NCBI GenBank assembly: GCA_028622995.1
Contig: JAJQJQ010000043.1
Span: 1,612,001-1,676,000 of the forward strand
DNA: 64,000 bases
From: Panagrolaimus kolymaensis
Lineage: Eukaryota > Nematoda > Chromadorea > Rhabditida > Panagrolaimidae
Reading direction: 5' to 3'
Positions within the stretch are counted from its first letter, which is position 1, and every line of letters starts with the position of its first letter. The position numbers and the translations under genes are program-made. Below, piece by piece: positions 48,519 to 59,600 of the stretch. The notes below the pieces were generated by a model that saw nothing but the letters and a program-made list of their open reading frames with translations, was not told the origin of the DNA and did no database searches.

Positions 48519-49530
48519 TTAATAAAAATTTTTTTGATTTATGATTTATAAAAAAAGATGTTATTGTTTCACTAATTTTTTTTTTTGGAAATTTACATAT
48601 TTTAAAATTTTAATCCACTTTTTTATTAAACTGCAGCAGTATCTGTGGCGCGCTTTTTTTTTGCAAAACTGTCTTCCTTCAAAAAAAACCCCATAAAAAA
48701 ATAATCTTGTTTTTTTGTATCAAAAAAGTTCAAGGTTATTTTTGCATTTTCACCAACAAAAAAAAGAGCAAAGCAATGGTGATGACATTAATCTTTATTG
48801 ACAAAAAAATGATAAAGACTAATAGGAAAACATCATAAAAAATGTTTCTCTTTTCCCCCTCTTTTATTTGCATAGTTATTTTTCCATTTTCATGTTCCAC
48901 CATTCAAATCTAAAAACACCCTTTTCCAAAAAAAAAGAAGAATAAAAATGATTTCAAAATTTTTTTTCGTTTACCTTTTTCTCGATATCTTTTTTATGCT
49001 TGTTTTTTTGTTGATTGCAAAAAAAAATAATGTGAAAATAATAGCATGCGACCTATTTGCAGCTGCTTATGCCTGCTACGAGTCTCGTAGCCTTTTATGG
49101 AATGAATGATCCATGAAGGCTTATGTTTTTTTTAATTGGCGGATTTTTTGGACATTTGTTTAAATCGAGAAAAAAAAACAAAAAGAATTATTGTTTTTGT
49201 TTTTATTTAAAAAAAAGCTACATATTTATTTGCATTATTTTAAACATTTGTGACTTAATATTTTTCTGGGTCGAAACTGAATTGAATTTAAAACCAATGA
49301 TTTTTGTTTTTTATCCATTGAAAAAAATTATGGGTTAATCGAAAACAAGCTTTTTCTCGAAAAAGAAAAATAAGCCTCAGCTGAACTAATAAATAACAAA
49401 AACTGTTTTTTTGTGGTTAATTCACAGAATAATAATTTTTTTACTGCATCGAAAATTACAAAAACATCTCTATGCTTCTTTTTTTTAAATTAAAACTGGT
49501 CCAGCTCTAGCTTCCAAAAAGTATTGTAAG

Positions 49531-49706
49531 ATATAAGACGACGATATTTAAAAAGTTTTAGGACAGTGCTAAATTTCTCACTTTTTTGAAAAAGTGTCTC
49601 TTTTGCCATTTTTTTCAATTGATTTTTTTGGCAAAAGAGACACTTTTTCAAAAAAGTGCGAAATTTAGCACTGTCCTAAAACTTTTTAAATATCGGCGTC
49701 TTATAT
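49531..49706. mobile_element. Fold-back element, long inverted arms
   Basis: Inverted arms of about 80 bases start ATATAAGACGACGATATT and end AATATCGGCGTCTTATAT, meeting at a small AT-rich loop near 49610-49625. Termini beginning TAAGACG between TA dinucleotides would fit a Tc1/mariner-type MITE, but TA in AT-rich DNA is weak evidence. Confidence 0.7.
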
Positions 49707-52523
49707 GCATATTTTTTGTCGATCAAAATTCAAATTTTTAATTTAAATACAAAAAGCAAACATTCTCCAAAATTTTATAATAAAACTGTTTCGTTTGATG
49801 TGTCATTGTTAAATTTAAGTTTTTTTACACTGTCTTTCTTGCAACATAAGAATTATTCGAACTTTAAATGGCAAAATTTAAATTTTACTTCAAAATTACA
49901 TTTTAAATTTAAAAAACTGAGACCACGATCAACTTCCTATTAATAAACAAAAAAAACTGTTGACAATGAATTTAATTCAATAATTTTTTTTATATCAAAT
50001 TCAAAAAACCTTGATAATTTAATCATTTTAAATGAAAAATATTTTAACTGATTAGAACTTGGTTTGGATTATTTGTCGAGAAGAATTTTTAACAAAAAAC
50101 AAAAAAAATTTTGGGCAAAAAACTGTCAGCTTGAAAAAGTATTTGGTAAAGAAAATTATTACAAAAGAAAAACTGTTTTATAATAAATGTAAATTCAACA
50201 AAAGCCTTTTAAAAACTGAATAATATATTTATAACAGGTTTGAAGGGATTTAACTGACATTTGAGTGTTTAAATTAAATCAATTTTTAAGCATTGAATGG
50301 TTTTGTTGGGTTTAATAAATTACTATGTTAAAATAAATATAAAGAAAACTGCACCACACATAGGATGTTTGGTATAATAAAACTAAAATTTAAAGAAGCA
50401 ATAAAAATAAATTTTAGTAAAAAAAATCTTTTTTGATTTTTTTTATTATTTAAAACTGAATTTTCGATAAACTGATGGCCCAAGTGTTCGCTATATTTAT
50501 GAAAATTAAATCACCATTTTTCTTGGAATTTAATAAAAAACTGGATACCATAAATGATTCATATTAAAAATTTTCAAAAAAAAACTGTTGGATATTTTTA
50601 ATAAAGGAAAGAAAAAATTCAGGGGTTCTTATAAAACTGTTAAAAGAAGTTCTTCAAACTCTTTTTTATAAAACTGTAACGAAGTGAAAGATTTTAGAAA
50701 AACTAAAAATAAAAGAGTTATAAAAAAAAGATTTAAAATTTTTTTTGGTAATTTAAACTGTTGAATGAAATTTTCTTATTATCATTTGCATTTTTAAAAA
50801 CTGTGGCTAGCTGTTTTTTTATATTTTGTTTTCTAACTTATATCGCTAAAAAAATTTTAATATTGAATAAAAAACTGCGCATCATTTTCAAAATTTTTTA
50901 ATACCATACCTTCCATATACAATATTTTTTTGTTGTAAAAAAACTGTCACCTTTCTTTTTTTATTTACCAAAGAAACAAAAGAAAAAGAAAAAAAAACTT
51001 TTAAGAAACAAAAAAAATGATCTCATTTTGCACCTTTGAAAGAAAAAATAAACATGAGTTAGCTAAACAATTGTTACTCTATCGCATTTTTTTTTCTTCG
51101 TCAGTAATCATCATCCTTTTTGTTCCTCGAAGCAGTGATTAACCGAACGAACGAATGAGAGTGAATGAATGACTCATTTCGCCGTTGTCGTTAAAAAAAA
51201 GTAATTCATCCATCCAACTTTTTGATTGCTTTTTGTCTGGGGTTTTTCGGAGCTCTAAAAAACGTGCAAATATAAAAAACCTGACAGAGAAAATTTTAAA
51301 AAATAAAGGTTGATCGAAGACCAAAAAAAATTGATTTGGGTTTTTTTATAGAGGCGGAGTCATTGTTTTTTTTTTGGTGTCACAATAAAGTGATAGAGAG
51401 GAAACAAGAGAGACACATACACATGAGTCGTCGTGTTTATTGTTATTTTTTTTTATTCTATTTTTGTTTATAACAAAAAAACAACGCATTGCATTGTTGC
51501 GTGAATAAGCGACTATCAATCAAATAGGAGGGAAAAAAAGGGGTATAAAAAGGAAAAGGAAAATAGCAGAAAAAAGGTCAAATTTAAACTGAGATTGACT
51601 GATGCCAGCCTATGGGAGTCAAATAGGGTTTGGATGGATTAAACTGAACCAGAGTTTGATATCGTTGCCATAAATTTAAAACTGTGTACCTGTTTTTTTA
51701 AAAGAAATATTAAAGAAAAATTTTGTTCAAACTTTTTCCTTGATTTTATAAAACTGTGATTTCAGAATAAATTTTTAGCATTTTTCGCCGCATCGAATAG
51801 TTTTTTTTCTTTGCTTAAATTAAAATACATTCTTTTAAATTTTAAAACTGCGAATTAGTAACGGAGATTTTTTTAACTGTCAGTAATGATTTTTGAAGGG
51901 ATAAATTAAACTGGTGGAGATAGAATTATAGCGAACTTTTCATAATAATTAATTTTTTTAAACTGGCGAAGATCGACAATAGGTTTCTTTCGAAAAATAT
52001 TTTTATCTCGATCCACAAAAAAAAAGTTTAACCCAATTTATTGAAGCTTTTGATTAAACAATAAATATAAAATTATGGTTGTTACTGACTGACGGTAAAC
52101 GTTTCGAAAAATTTGAGAAACTTCATAAATAAAGGCTTTCTTTCTTCTAAACTGTGGTAGACCTGTATCATCCGATTTTTTAGGAGTTTTTTTTGAAACT
52201 GATGCGTGTTGTAGCTGTATGCGGAAAAATGAAACGGAAAATTATTTTTAAAAAATTTGTTACTTTTTTCTTGGAACTCATAATGGGGGTTTTTTTTTAA
52301 AGGGAGTAATAACTGTGCACTTTGCTAATCTTTTATAAAATTAATACATTTTTTACTTTTAATTTTAAGAAAACATTTAACTTGCTTTTCTTGTTAAATA
52401 ACTGACGTTCGATTTCTTTCAATGCCTTTTTTTAAAGATCATTATTTTTTTAAACTGAATTTCGATAATAGGGCGTGTGTTTCTATAGCAATGTAGTCAA
52501 TAACCATTAACTCATTAAAAACA

Positions 52524-52708
52524 TGTAGCGACGGTTGAGAGCTGTAGGTTGTTGCGGTTCCGAGAGAGAGGGATGAGACGACGTTATTGCAGCACAGATT
52601 TATTATACGAATGAACTTATATTAACAATATTATAAAACAAATGACAACAATGATTATTATGCTAATTTTAGATTAGCGAAATGAAGATGATCACGAGCG
52701 TCGTGACA
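52524..52708 (-). repeat. 3' LTR (relative to minus-strand element)
   Basis: One of the two 185-base long terminal repeats with TG..CA-type ends. It carries GAGGGATG where the other copy has GAAAGATG. Confidence 0.9.
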
Positions 52709-52824
52709 TTCCCGGCCAGCGATGAGATGATTGATAGATCATGAAGTTTATAGTTGAAAGTGGATCATTAAAAGGATCATTCATAGAATTGAATCATAGT
52801 GGCATTATAGATAAGCAAGTTTGA

Positions 52825-53898
52825 TCATGTTGATTTAAGAAGAACAAAAATAAGATCATAGAGTATATAAGCGATAACATACTGGAAGCAAATGAAAAGA
52901 AGATGAATAATTGAAGTGTTGTGGTTTAAAGTTGACGAAGTTGATGGTTGAGATGCAGTTGGTTTGAGTTGAAAGTTGTTGAGTTGAAAGTTGTTTGATG
53001 TTGTGATTGGTTTGAGATGAAAGTTGTTTTGTTTGACGAATGTTGATATTGTCCAGGATTGAGCTGTTGTTTTGCGACGATGTTTCCAATTTGTAAAAGA
53101 TGCTCGAAGAGCCCCTTCCCCGCGGCCAGCAAAAGGTGAATCCACATGCTTATGCAATTCAATTTTGCTAATCGTTTCAAACTCAGAAAATTCGAGATGT
53201 GTTACGATGCCCTTTATTCGACAAGCTTTGTATCGAGTTTGTTGAATATCTATTCGATTTTTAGGAATGTATTCGGTGTACGACCTTGTATGATCACTTG
53301 ATACTTCAATGTATGGATCGGTATCGATAAGCTTTAGTTGATTGCTCGGAATATTTTCATTAATTTCGAAAGAATCAAGCGAATTTGTTTTAATGATTGA
53401 AGGGGTTTCTTTTACCTTTTCAAACTTTTCAACAATGGTGGAAGTTTTAGAATCAGAATCGATAAAAGAAGCAACTTCTTGGCTTATTCTCGATGAAACT
53501 TTGCTATAGTAAACCGTTGCAGGTAATAGGATTGATGGATTCATTCGATCTGTTTCAATTTCCAAGTTATTTTCAAGGATATGAAGTTGTTTTATCACCT
53601 CGTTAATGGAATCAAAAAACTTCGGGTTTTTAATCCATTCTTCAATAAGTATTTTCTCTGAACTGTGAATATTATCATCTGTGATATTTTCAATACGTTC
53701 AAACCATTGGATAAAGTAGTTGTTTATTTCCAAGACCTTTACATTGAGGAGTATCCAGAAAACCTTGAAATCGGCCTTTTGTATGGGATTCCATGGAAGT
53801 GATTTTATAGAATATTCGTTTTGGTACTTTACCAAGCATTCCATTAACCATTTATGATGAAGTTCAAGATGGTTGCGTATTCGATTAGACATTTTCAA
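52825..53898 (-). CDS. Retroelement open frame, gag-like or unknown
   Basis: One uninterrupted 357-codon frame inside the LTR element, beginning MKMSNRIRNHLELHHKWL. The first 170 residues are predicted helical, with many Glu, Ile and Leu, as in capsid-like proteins. The C-terminal part has short repeats of NNFQLKP type and then a hydrophobic end (YVIAYILYDLIFVLL). I see no zinc knuckle, DDE or RT motif. It could be a divergent structural protein of a LTR retrotransposon or an element-specific protein. Naming it gag is inference. Confidence 0.55.
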   Translation of the reverse strand: MKMSNRIRNHLELHHKWLMECLVKYQNEYSIKSLPWNPIQKADFKVFWILLNVKVLEINNYFIQWFERIENITDDNIHSSEKILIEEWIKNPKFFDSINEVIKQLHILENNLEIETDRMNPSILLPATVYYSKVSSRISQEVASFIDSDSKTSTIVEKFEKVKETPSIIKTNSLDSFEINENIPSNQLKLIDTDPYIEVSSDHTRSYTEYIPKNRIDIQQTRYKACRIKGIVTHLEFSEFETISKIELHKHVDSPFAGRGEGALRASFTNWKHRRKTTAQSWTISTFVKQNNFHLKPITTSNNFQLNNFQLKPTASQPSTSSTLNHNTSIIHLLFICFQYVIAYILYDLIFVLLKST

Positions 53899-54429
53899 GT
53901 TTTCTTATGAGAAATGTAAAATATGTATTCAATCGATTAATTCAACGTAGTTGAAAACCGAAGGAATGCCGTTCAAATGTATGTTTTCGTTTAACAATTA
54001 GATGAGATAGCTCAATTATAAGAAGATCTTATCCTCAAACAAGAGCAGAGCAGTGATTGATAATGCCAGTTGTTTTTGACAATTACCAATATGCTCAAAG
54101 AATGGTCAAAATATGTGATTCGCTGATCACAGTGATTTATCACAATTCAACACACGAAGTCAGATTCGACAACTTAACACAGTGGAAAAATTGAAGAATA
54201 AAAAGTTTTTCGAAAACGAAGATCTAGAGCCAACGTGATGTGTAGATAACGTTAAGAAAGTTACGATAAAAAAAATAAGAAATTTGCAGCTTTGTACAAA
54301 AAGTCTTATAACAGAAGATCCGAAGATCAAGCAAAGCCAGGTGGCGATAAAAAACAGAAGAGCAGATGCTCAAGCAAAGCCAGACGGCGGTAAAAAAGAA
54401 AAAGATAATGTTAAACTTATACGAACTGT

Positions 54430-54441
54430 CCAGAGGCACCA
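54430..54441 (-). other. tRNA-Ile primer-binding site
   Basis: On the minus strand, TGGTGCCTCTGG lies four bases after the 5' LTR. It is the exact complement of the 3' end of the tRNA-Ile(AAT) at 9809-9882 with its CCA tail (CCAGAGGCACCA). Three further bases pair after a one-base offset. Confidence 0.85.
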
Positions 54442-54445
54442 ATTT

Positions 54446-54630
54446 TGTAGCGACGGTTGAGAGCTGTAGGTTGTTGCGGTTCCGAGAGAGAAAGATGAGA
54501 CGACGTTATTGCAGCACAGATTTATTATACGAATGAACTTATATTAACAATATTATAAAACAAATGACAACAATGATTATTATGCTAATTTTAGATTAGC
54601 GAAATGAAGATGATCACGAGCGTCGTGACA
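54446..54630 (-). repeat. 5' LTR (relative to minus-strand element)
   Basis: The second 185-base terminal repeat, directly followed by the AAACA duplication on its outer side and by the primer-binding site on its inner side. Confidence 0.9.
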
Positions 54631-55178
54631 AAACATAATATTTTTTTCTTCAATAAACTGTCTTTGAGAGCTCGGAAATTTACACTTTTAACCTTTTTTA
54701 AGAATTTGTCTTTCTAAAAACCCATAATTGACTTTTTAATTATAATAATTAGGAATAAGTTAAACTGAAGCAATTGTTGTTGAAATGATGAAAATTTTAA
54801 AACTGCTTTTTTCGCAGAAAAGAAGAATCGTTTTTGAATTTTGCAAAAAATAAAATTTATTTTTTCTCACGTTTTTGTATTATTCTTTTCTTTTTTAAAC
54901 ATAGAGACGACATATATTTAATTCATTTTCTCACAGTAATAGTTTTTTTTTTGTTGTATAAAAAGCAAAAGTTTTTTTAAATCGTTAAAATTATGCTTTT
55001 TTTGATTCTCACTGTTTCCTTGTAGTTCGCTTTTTTTAGGATTAATTATAGTCTATAAACTGTCGGAAGCATTTTTCATGAGTAATTTCATATAAAAAAA
55101 TATAAAAAAAACTGATAATGTTGATTTAACTTTTATGGATAAAAAACTGTTGAAGTATGCCGGGTAATGAAAGGTAGC

Positions 55179-55322
55179 CTGTAATCTGTATAACAAAAGT
55201 TCGATAACTCAGTTTCGTTGCAAGACCCAAATCGTTACCCGAAAAGTTCAATGGAAGTTCAATCGAACTTCTGGGTCTTGCAACGAAACTGTGTTATCGA
55301 ACTTTTGTGATACAGCCTACAG
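55179..55322. mobile_element. Fold-back element with 50-base arms
   Basis: Inverted arms (CTGTAATCTGTATAACAAAA, then GTTCGATAAC and CAGTTTCGTTGCAAGACCCA, with their complement on the right) differ at a few positions and enclose a 35-45-base centre. One arm contains AAACTG by chance of its own sequence. No target duplication is clear and there is no coding capacity. Confidence 0.7.
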
Positions 55323-56654
55323 AACTCACTGAAAAAAAGTACCGTAATCTCGAGTCACAGATTTTTGTACAAAAAAACTGTAAAAAAAATTTTTTTTCGT
55401 ACTTGCAAAAAACTGAGAACCATCGTGCGTACTTAATTAACTGATTTCTTTTTACTGATTGTAGGTAGGTTGACCTTCCCTTTTAACTTTTTTCTCTTTG
55501 CAATTTGCAAACTTTGGTCTTATTACAACAAAAAATTGAACTCTCTGTCTCCTTTTCTTTTTTTTGTTTAGTAAATTGGTTAGACTTTTGTTGGTGTATG
55601 TATACTTTGGAGTCGTTTTTGTTGTCATCGTAATATTTTAGTGCACATTAAAAAGTACAAATGAAAGAACACTGCTGTAGCAGACATTATTAATAGGGAG
55701 AAAGAAAAAATAAATGGAGAAAAAGAGATTATTAAAACTGATGCGTTCTTTAGTTGGATAATAGGAGAAAAATTATTTTTTAGGTAAACTGCAGCAAGCT
55801 TAAAATTAGAATTTTAACTGTATTCTAAAAAAATTAAGAGAAAAATAGAAATAAACTGAATTTGATGAAATTTTGTTTTTTTTTACCAAAAATAAATTTT
55901 GTTGATTAAACCAATAAACTGATAAGCATTAGTTTAAATATTTTACTTTTTTCACGCTTTTCAAACTTTTTAACTTTTATCATTGCTGCTTCCTTCCATG
56001 TTTTTTTGATTACCCATCTTAGCAACAAATACAAACAAGCAAGGTTTATCAGGAAATAGTTTCCTTCTCTCGCGTCACCACTATTTTTTTTTGATTATTA
56101 TTTACTTTTCCAACCCTTTTTTCCATATAAATACTAACTAACTCAAATAATAATAATTTTATTTAATCTCGTTTGTATAAAAAAAACGTTTAGAGTCTAT
56201 GACTTCCTTTTTTTTCATGTGCAAGGTGTCTCATTAGTTAGTTAGGTCCAAAAACTTTGCTCTTTTTTTGTTGCGTGGAAAAAAAAGTACAACCTTTATT
56301 TTGTTCGTTTAGTTAGTTAATCTTTTTATTTATAATAATATATTTATCCTACACTCATTCCACTCATGAGATTTATAAAATCATGCATACCTATAAAAAT
56401 GTTTATAGTCTTTTTTTGTTGGAGTTCAAATATCCAATCTCCTCTAAAAATGATGACAAACGTGAATTTGTTGCTCGTTCTCAATTTTCTTTCCCAAGTA
56501 TTTTCGCATGTGTTTGCGCGTTGGCTTTCTTTCTCGTGGCATGCGTTTTGCAAAGAAGTTGCAGTTTTCTGAAACTGTTTTTTTTTTGCTTGATTAAATC
56601 TGATTTGAAGCAACTTTTGTTTGATAAAATCAAAGTTTTTTTTTTCCAGAAAAT

Positions 56655-59600
56655 ATGATTAAACAACTAACCATGAAACCGCTGCTATGCGTTTTCATAA
56701 GCTTATTGATTATTGGTTCAACTTATGGTAGGTTAATGGTTTCTTCTTTTTTTTGTCGTTTTACTGTTAGCAATTAGCTGCTTTTATTAGTTTTTTATTA
56801 TCTTTTCCTAACCATTTTTTATTTTCAGCTGAAACCAAGAAACTTGTAACAGAAGCTGATTGTAAAGAAGGTGAACGATTCCTTGAATGTGGAACTTGTG
56901 AACCAACATGTTATGCAATGGTGAGTCCACTTTTTCTTTTTACAAACATTACCATAATAATTTTTAGCCAATGTGTACAATGCAATGTCGAGAACCAATG
57001 TGTGCATGTGATGTTGATAAGGTTCGAAATCCAGAAGGCAAATGTGTTTTACAATCTGAATGTGAACCTTTAAATTCAACCAATCCTATTGCACCCGTGG
57101 CTCCTGTATTACCTGCACCAAGTATGCAAACACCAGCATGTCAAGAAAATGAAGGTGTTAAACATTGTTCTGGTTGTGAACCAACTTGTGATACTCCAAG
57201 AGTAAATTATTCAAGTTAAACTAAACTCATCCTTTAGATTGCTTTTATTTCAGCCATTCTGCACCAAAATTTGTCGTCAATTGAACATTTGCGAATGCCT
57301 TCCAAACTTCTATCGTCATGGTGAAACTAAGCGATGCGTTCCATCCGAAAAGTGCCCAGAAGGTTCTGGTGCTCGTTTACCAATTTTTGAACATCCAAAC
57401 AATGATACAGAATGTGCTGCTAATGAAGTTTTGAAACAATGTTCAGGATGTGAGAATCAATGTGGACGACCTGCTGTATGTTTACCTTTCTTTTAAAACT
57501 TTAAATATTTTCATTGGTTCATCTTTTAGATCATGTGCAAAATGATCTGCAACAACATTCCAAAATGTGAATGCGATCAAGGATTTTTCCGTAATAATGA
57601 AACTGGTGAATGTGTTCCACAAAAACAATGCCCTACTTCATCTTCGAATTCAGATGATGGAAAATGTGGCAAAAACGAATACTTGAAAAGTTGTCCTGGT
57701 TGTGAACCAACTTGTGATAATCAAAATGTTAGTTTTACTCTTGTTTTTTTTTCTCGTAAAACATGCTATAACATTAACTTTTTAGCCCATTTGCCCTATG
57801 ATTTGTCGATTAGGCCAAGAATGTCAATGCAAGCCTGGTTTTCTTCGAAATGCTAAAGGAAAATGTGTAAAACCAACTAAATGCCCAAAAAAGAAATGTG
57901 GCGAAAATGAAACTTTGAAAAGTTGTCCAGGTTGTGAACCATCTTGCGAAAATCCTAATGTAAGTTTCGTTACCTCAGCATTTATTGAAGTTGATGTTTG
58001 TGTAAAAGATAAACTAATAAGTTAATTTTTAGCCAATATGCATGGAAATGTGTCGAACTGGACAAGAATGCGAATGTTCAAATGGTTTTGTTCGTAATGA
58101 TGAAGGAAAATGCGTTAGTCAAACTGAATGCCAAAATACTCGTAATCCACGTGACAACGGATCTCAACCTGATGATGGCAGTGATAAGAAATGTGACGAA
58201 CATGAAGTTTTAACAAGTTGTCCTGGATGTGAACCATCATGCACTAAGAAAAATGTAACTCATTTTTATTCATTTTAGATTATTTCTTTACTTTTACTTT
58301 AATTTTTTAGCCCATTTGCGCTCTTGCTTGTCGTGAGGGAAAAGAATGTCAATGCAGTAAAGGATTCTACCGTAATTCAGCTGGAAAATGTGTTACTGAA
58401 AATGAATGTGATATCGAAAATCCACCATCACCTGGATCAAATAATTGTCGTCAAAATGAAAAATTCCTTGATTGTGGAAGTTGTGAAGCTTCATGTACTG
58501 AACATAATCCCATGTGTACCATGGATTGTAAACCTGCTGGTTGTTATTGTGTTGCAGGAAGTGGATTTGTTCGTGGACCTAATGGTGATTGTATTCATCC
58601 ATCTTTATGTCAAAACTCTAATGGAAACGGCACTTATGATGGTAGTTATGATCGTAAGAAATTTTTGATTAAAAGGGATGAAATTTGATTGATGTTTTTT
58701 AGCTTGCATTGCAACAACATGTCCAGTTGGTTCAATATGTGTAAAACAGCAAGTTCAATGCATTCGTGCTCCATGTCCACCTCAAGGTCGTTGTGTTGCT
58801 CCTGAACCACGACCCACTCGTTCAACTGATGATGGAGTTCCAACTAATCGTAAGTTTTTAGCTGATTTTCTTTATCCATATTATAACATTTTTTAGCTTG
58901 TGCTGCTATGTTGTGTCCATTTAATACTCGTTGCGAAGTCCAACAAGTCCAATGTTTTGCACCTCCATGCCCACCAATGGCTCATTGTGTTCCTATGAAT
59001 GAACCACGACCATCTCGTGCAACTCCCGCTCTCGATAGTAAGTTTAAAATTTGCCCATTATGTTCTTATTTGTAATGATTATGTTTTAGAATGTGCTACC
59101 ATGCTTTGTACTGCTGATTCAACATGTCAAAATGGAAAATGTGTTCCAATTGATGGAAATCGACCACCTCGTGCCGAAGATGATATTCAAATTTCTGATC
59201 GTAAGCTTTTATCCTCTCAATCTTATTTGACCTTGTTTTCTCTTTTTAGCATGTGCTTCAATGGAATGTGTAACTGGTACTCGATGTGAAAGACTTACAG
59301 TTAATTGTTTAGTAGCACCTTGCCCTCCACAAGGACATTGTGTACCTATCGATGAATCTTCAACTGATTCACCACCAACTTTGAGTACGTTTATTTTTAT
59401 TTTATTGCAAAACTAATAAGTAATTAACAAACTTAATTTTTAGCTTGTGCAAATGTTAGATGCGCAGCTGATCATGTTTGTAAAATGGAACAAGTTCAAT
59501 GTGTTCGGGCACCATGTCCTCCTCGTCCTCATTGCGTTCCTGTTCATGAAACTGAAACTCCAAATGATCGTAAGCTTTTTGATGGCTTTGAAATTTGCAA

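Larger units (their letters stand above)
52524..54630 (-). mobile_element. Short LTR retroelement, minus orientation, non-autonomous
   Basis: Two 185-base direct repeats (52524-52708 and 54446-54630), starting TGTAGCGACGG and ending CGTCGTGACA, differ at only two noticed bases. They are flanked by the 5-base duplication AAACA (52519-52523 and 54631-54635). Read on the minus strand, a tRNA primer-binding site follows the 5' LTR after four bases and a purine-rich GGCCGGGAA precedes the 3' LTR. The interior has one 357-codon frame but no reverse transcriptase, protease or integrase. Near-identical LTRs imply a recent insertion, presumably mobilised by another element. Confidence 0.92.
36000..56600 (+). 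repeat. AAACTG array 2 (plus-strand polarity)
   Basis: Over 20 kb the hexamer AAACTG recurs on the plus strand; I counted about 64 copies, including a few one-base variants, in 36.0-42.9 kb alone, while CAGTTT is rare. The usual unit is an A-rich run, AAACTG, about 18-26 bases of unique, less AT-rich sequence, then a run of T. Good examples start near 36016, 37301, 38159, 38720, 39079, 39142, 43230, 45300 and 48628. The base after the motif is most often T. Units fill the transporter introns in antisense, the neighbouring minus-strand gene and the intergenic DNA, and stop at the TIL gene. The region without exons shows no other gene. Candidate array of short transcription units; mechanism unproven. 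Confidence 0.75.

Noticed and set aside
36000..56600. Reading the AAACTG arrays as a CRISPR-like or satellite repeat array
   Set aside because: Spacing is irregular (about 25 to over 300 bases), the shared part is only about six bases plus A-rich context, and the DNA is eukaryotic.
520..56600. The canonical Caenorhabditis piRNA motif CTGTTTCA
   Set aside because: It is not enriched; the recurrent motif is AAACTG, which is neither that octamer nor its complement, so a direct match to the known motif cannot be claimed.
56344..56658. Overlapping 68-91-residue frames just before the TIL gene
   Set aside because: They lie in the promoter and leader region on both strands, and the trans-splice-like acceptor at about 56650 lies beyond them.
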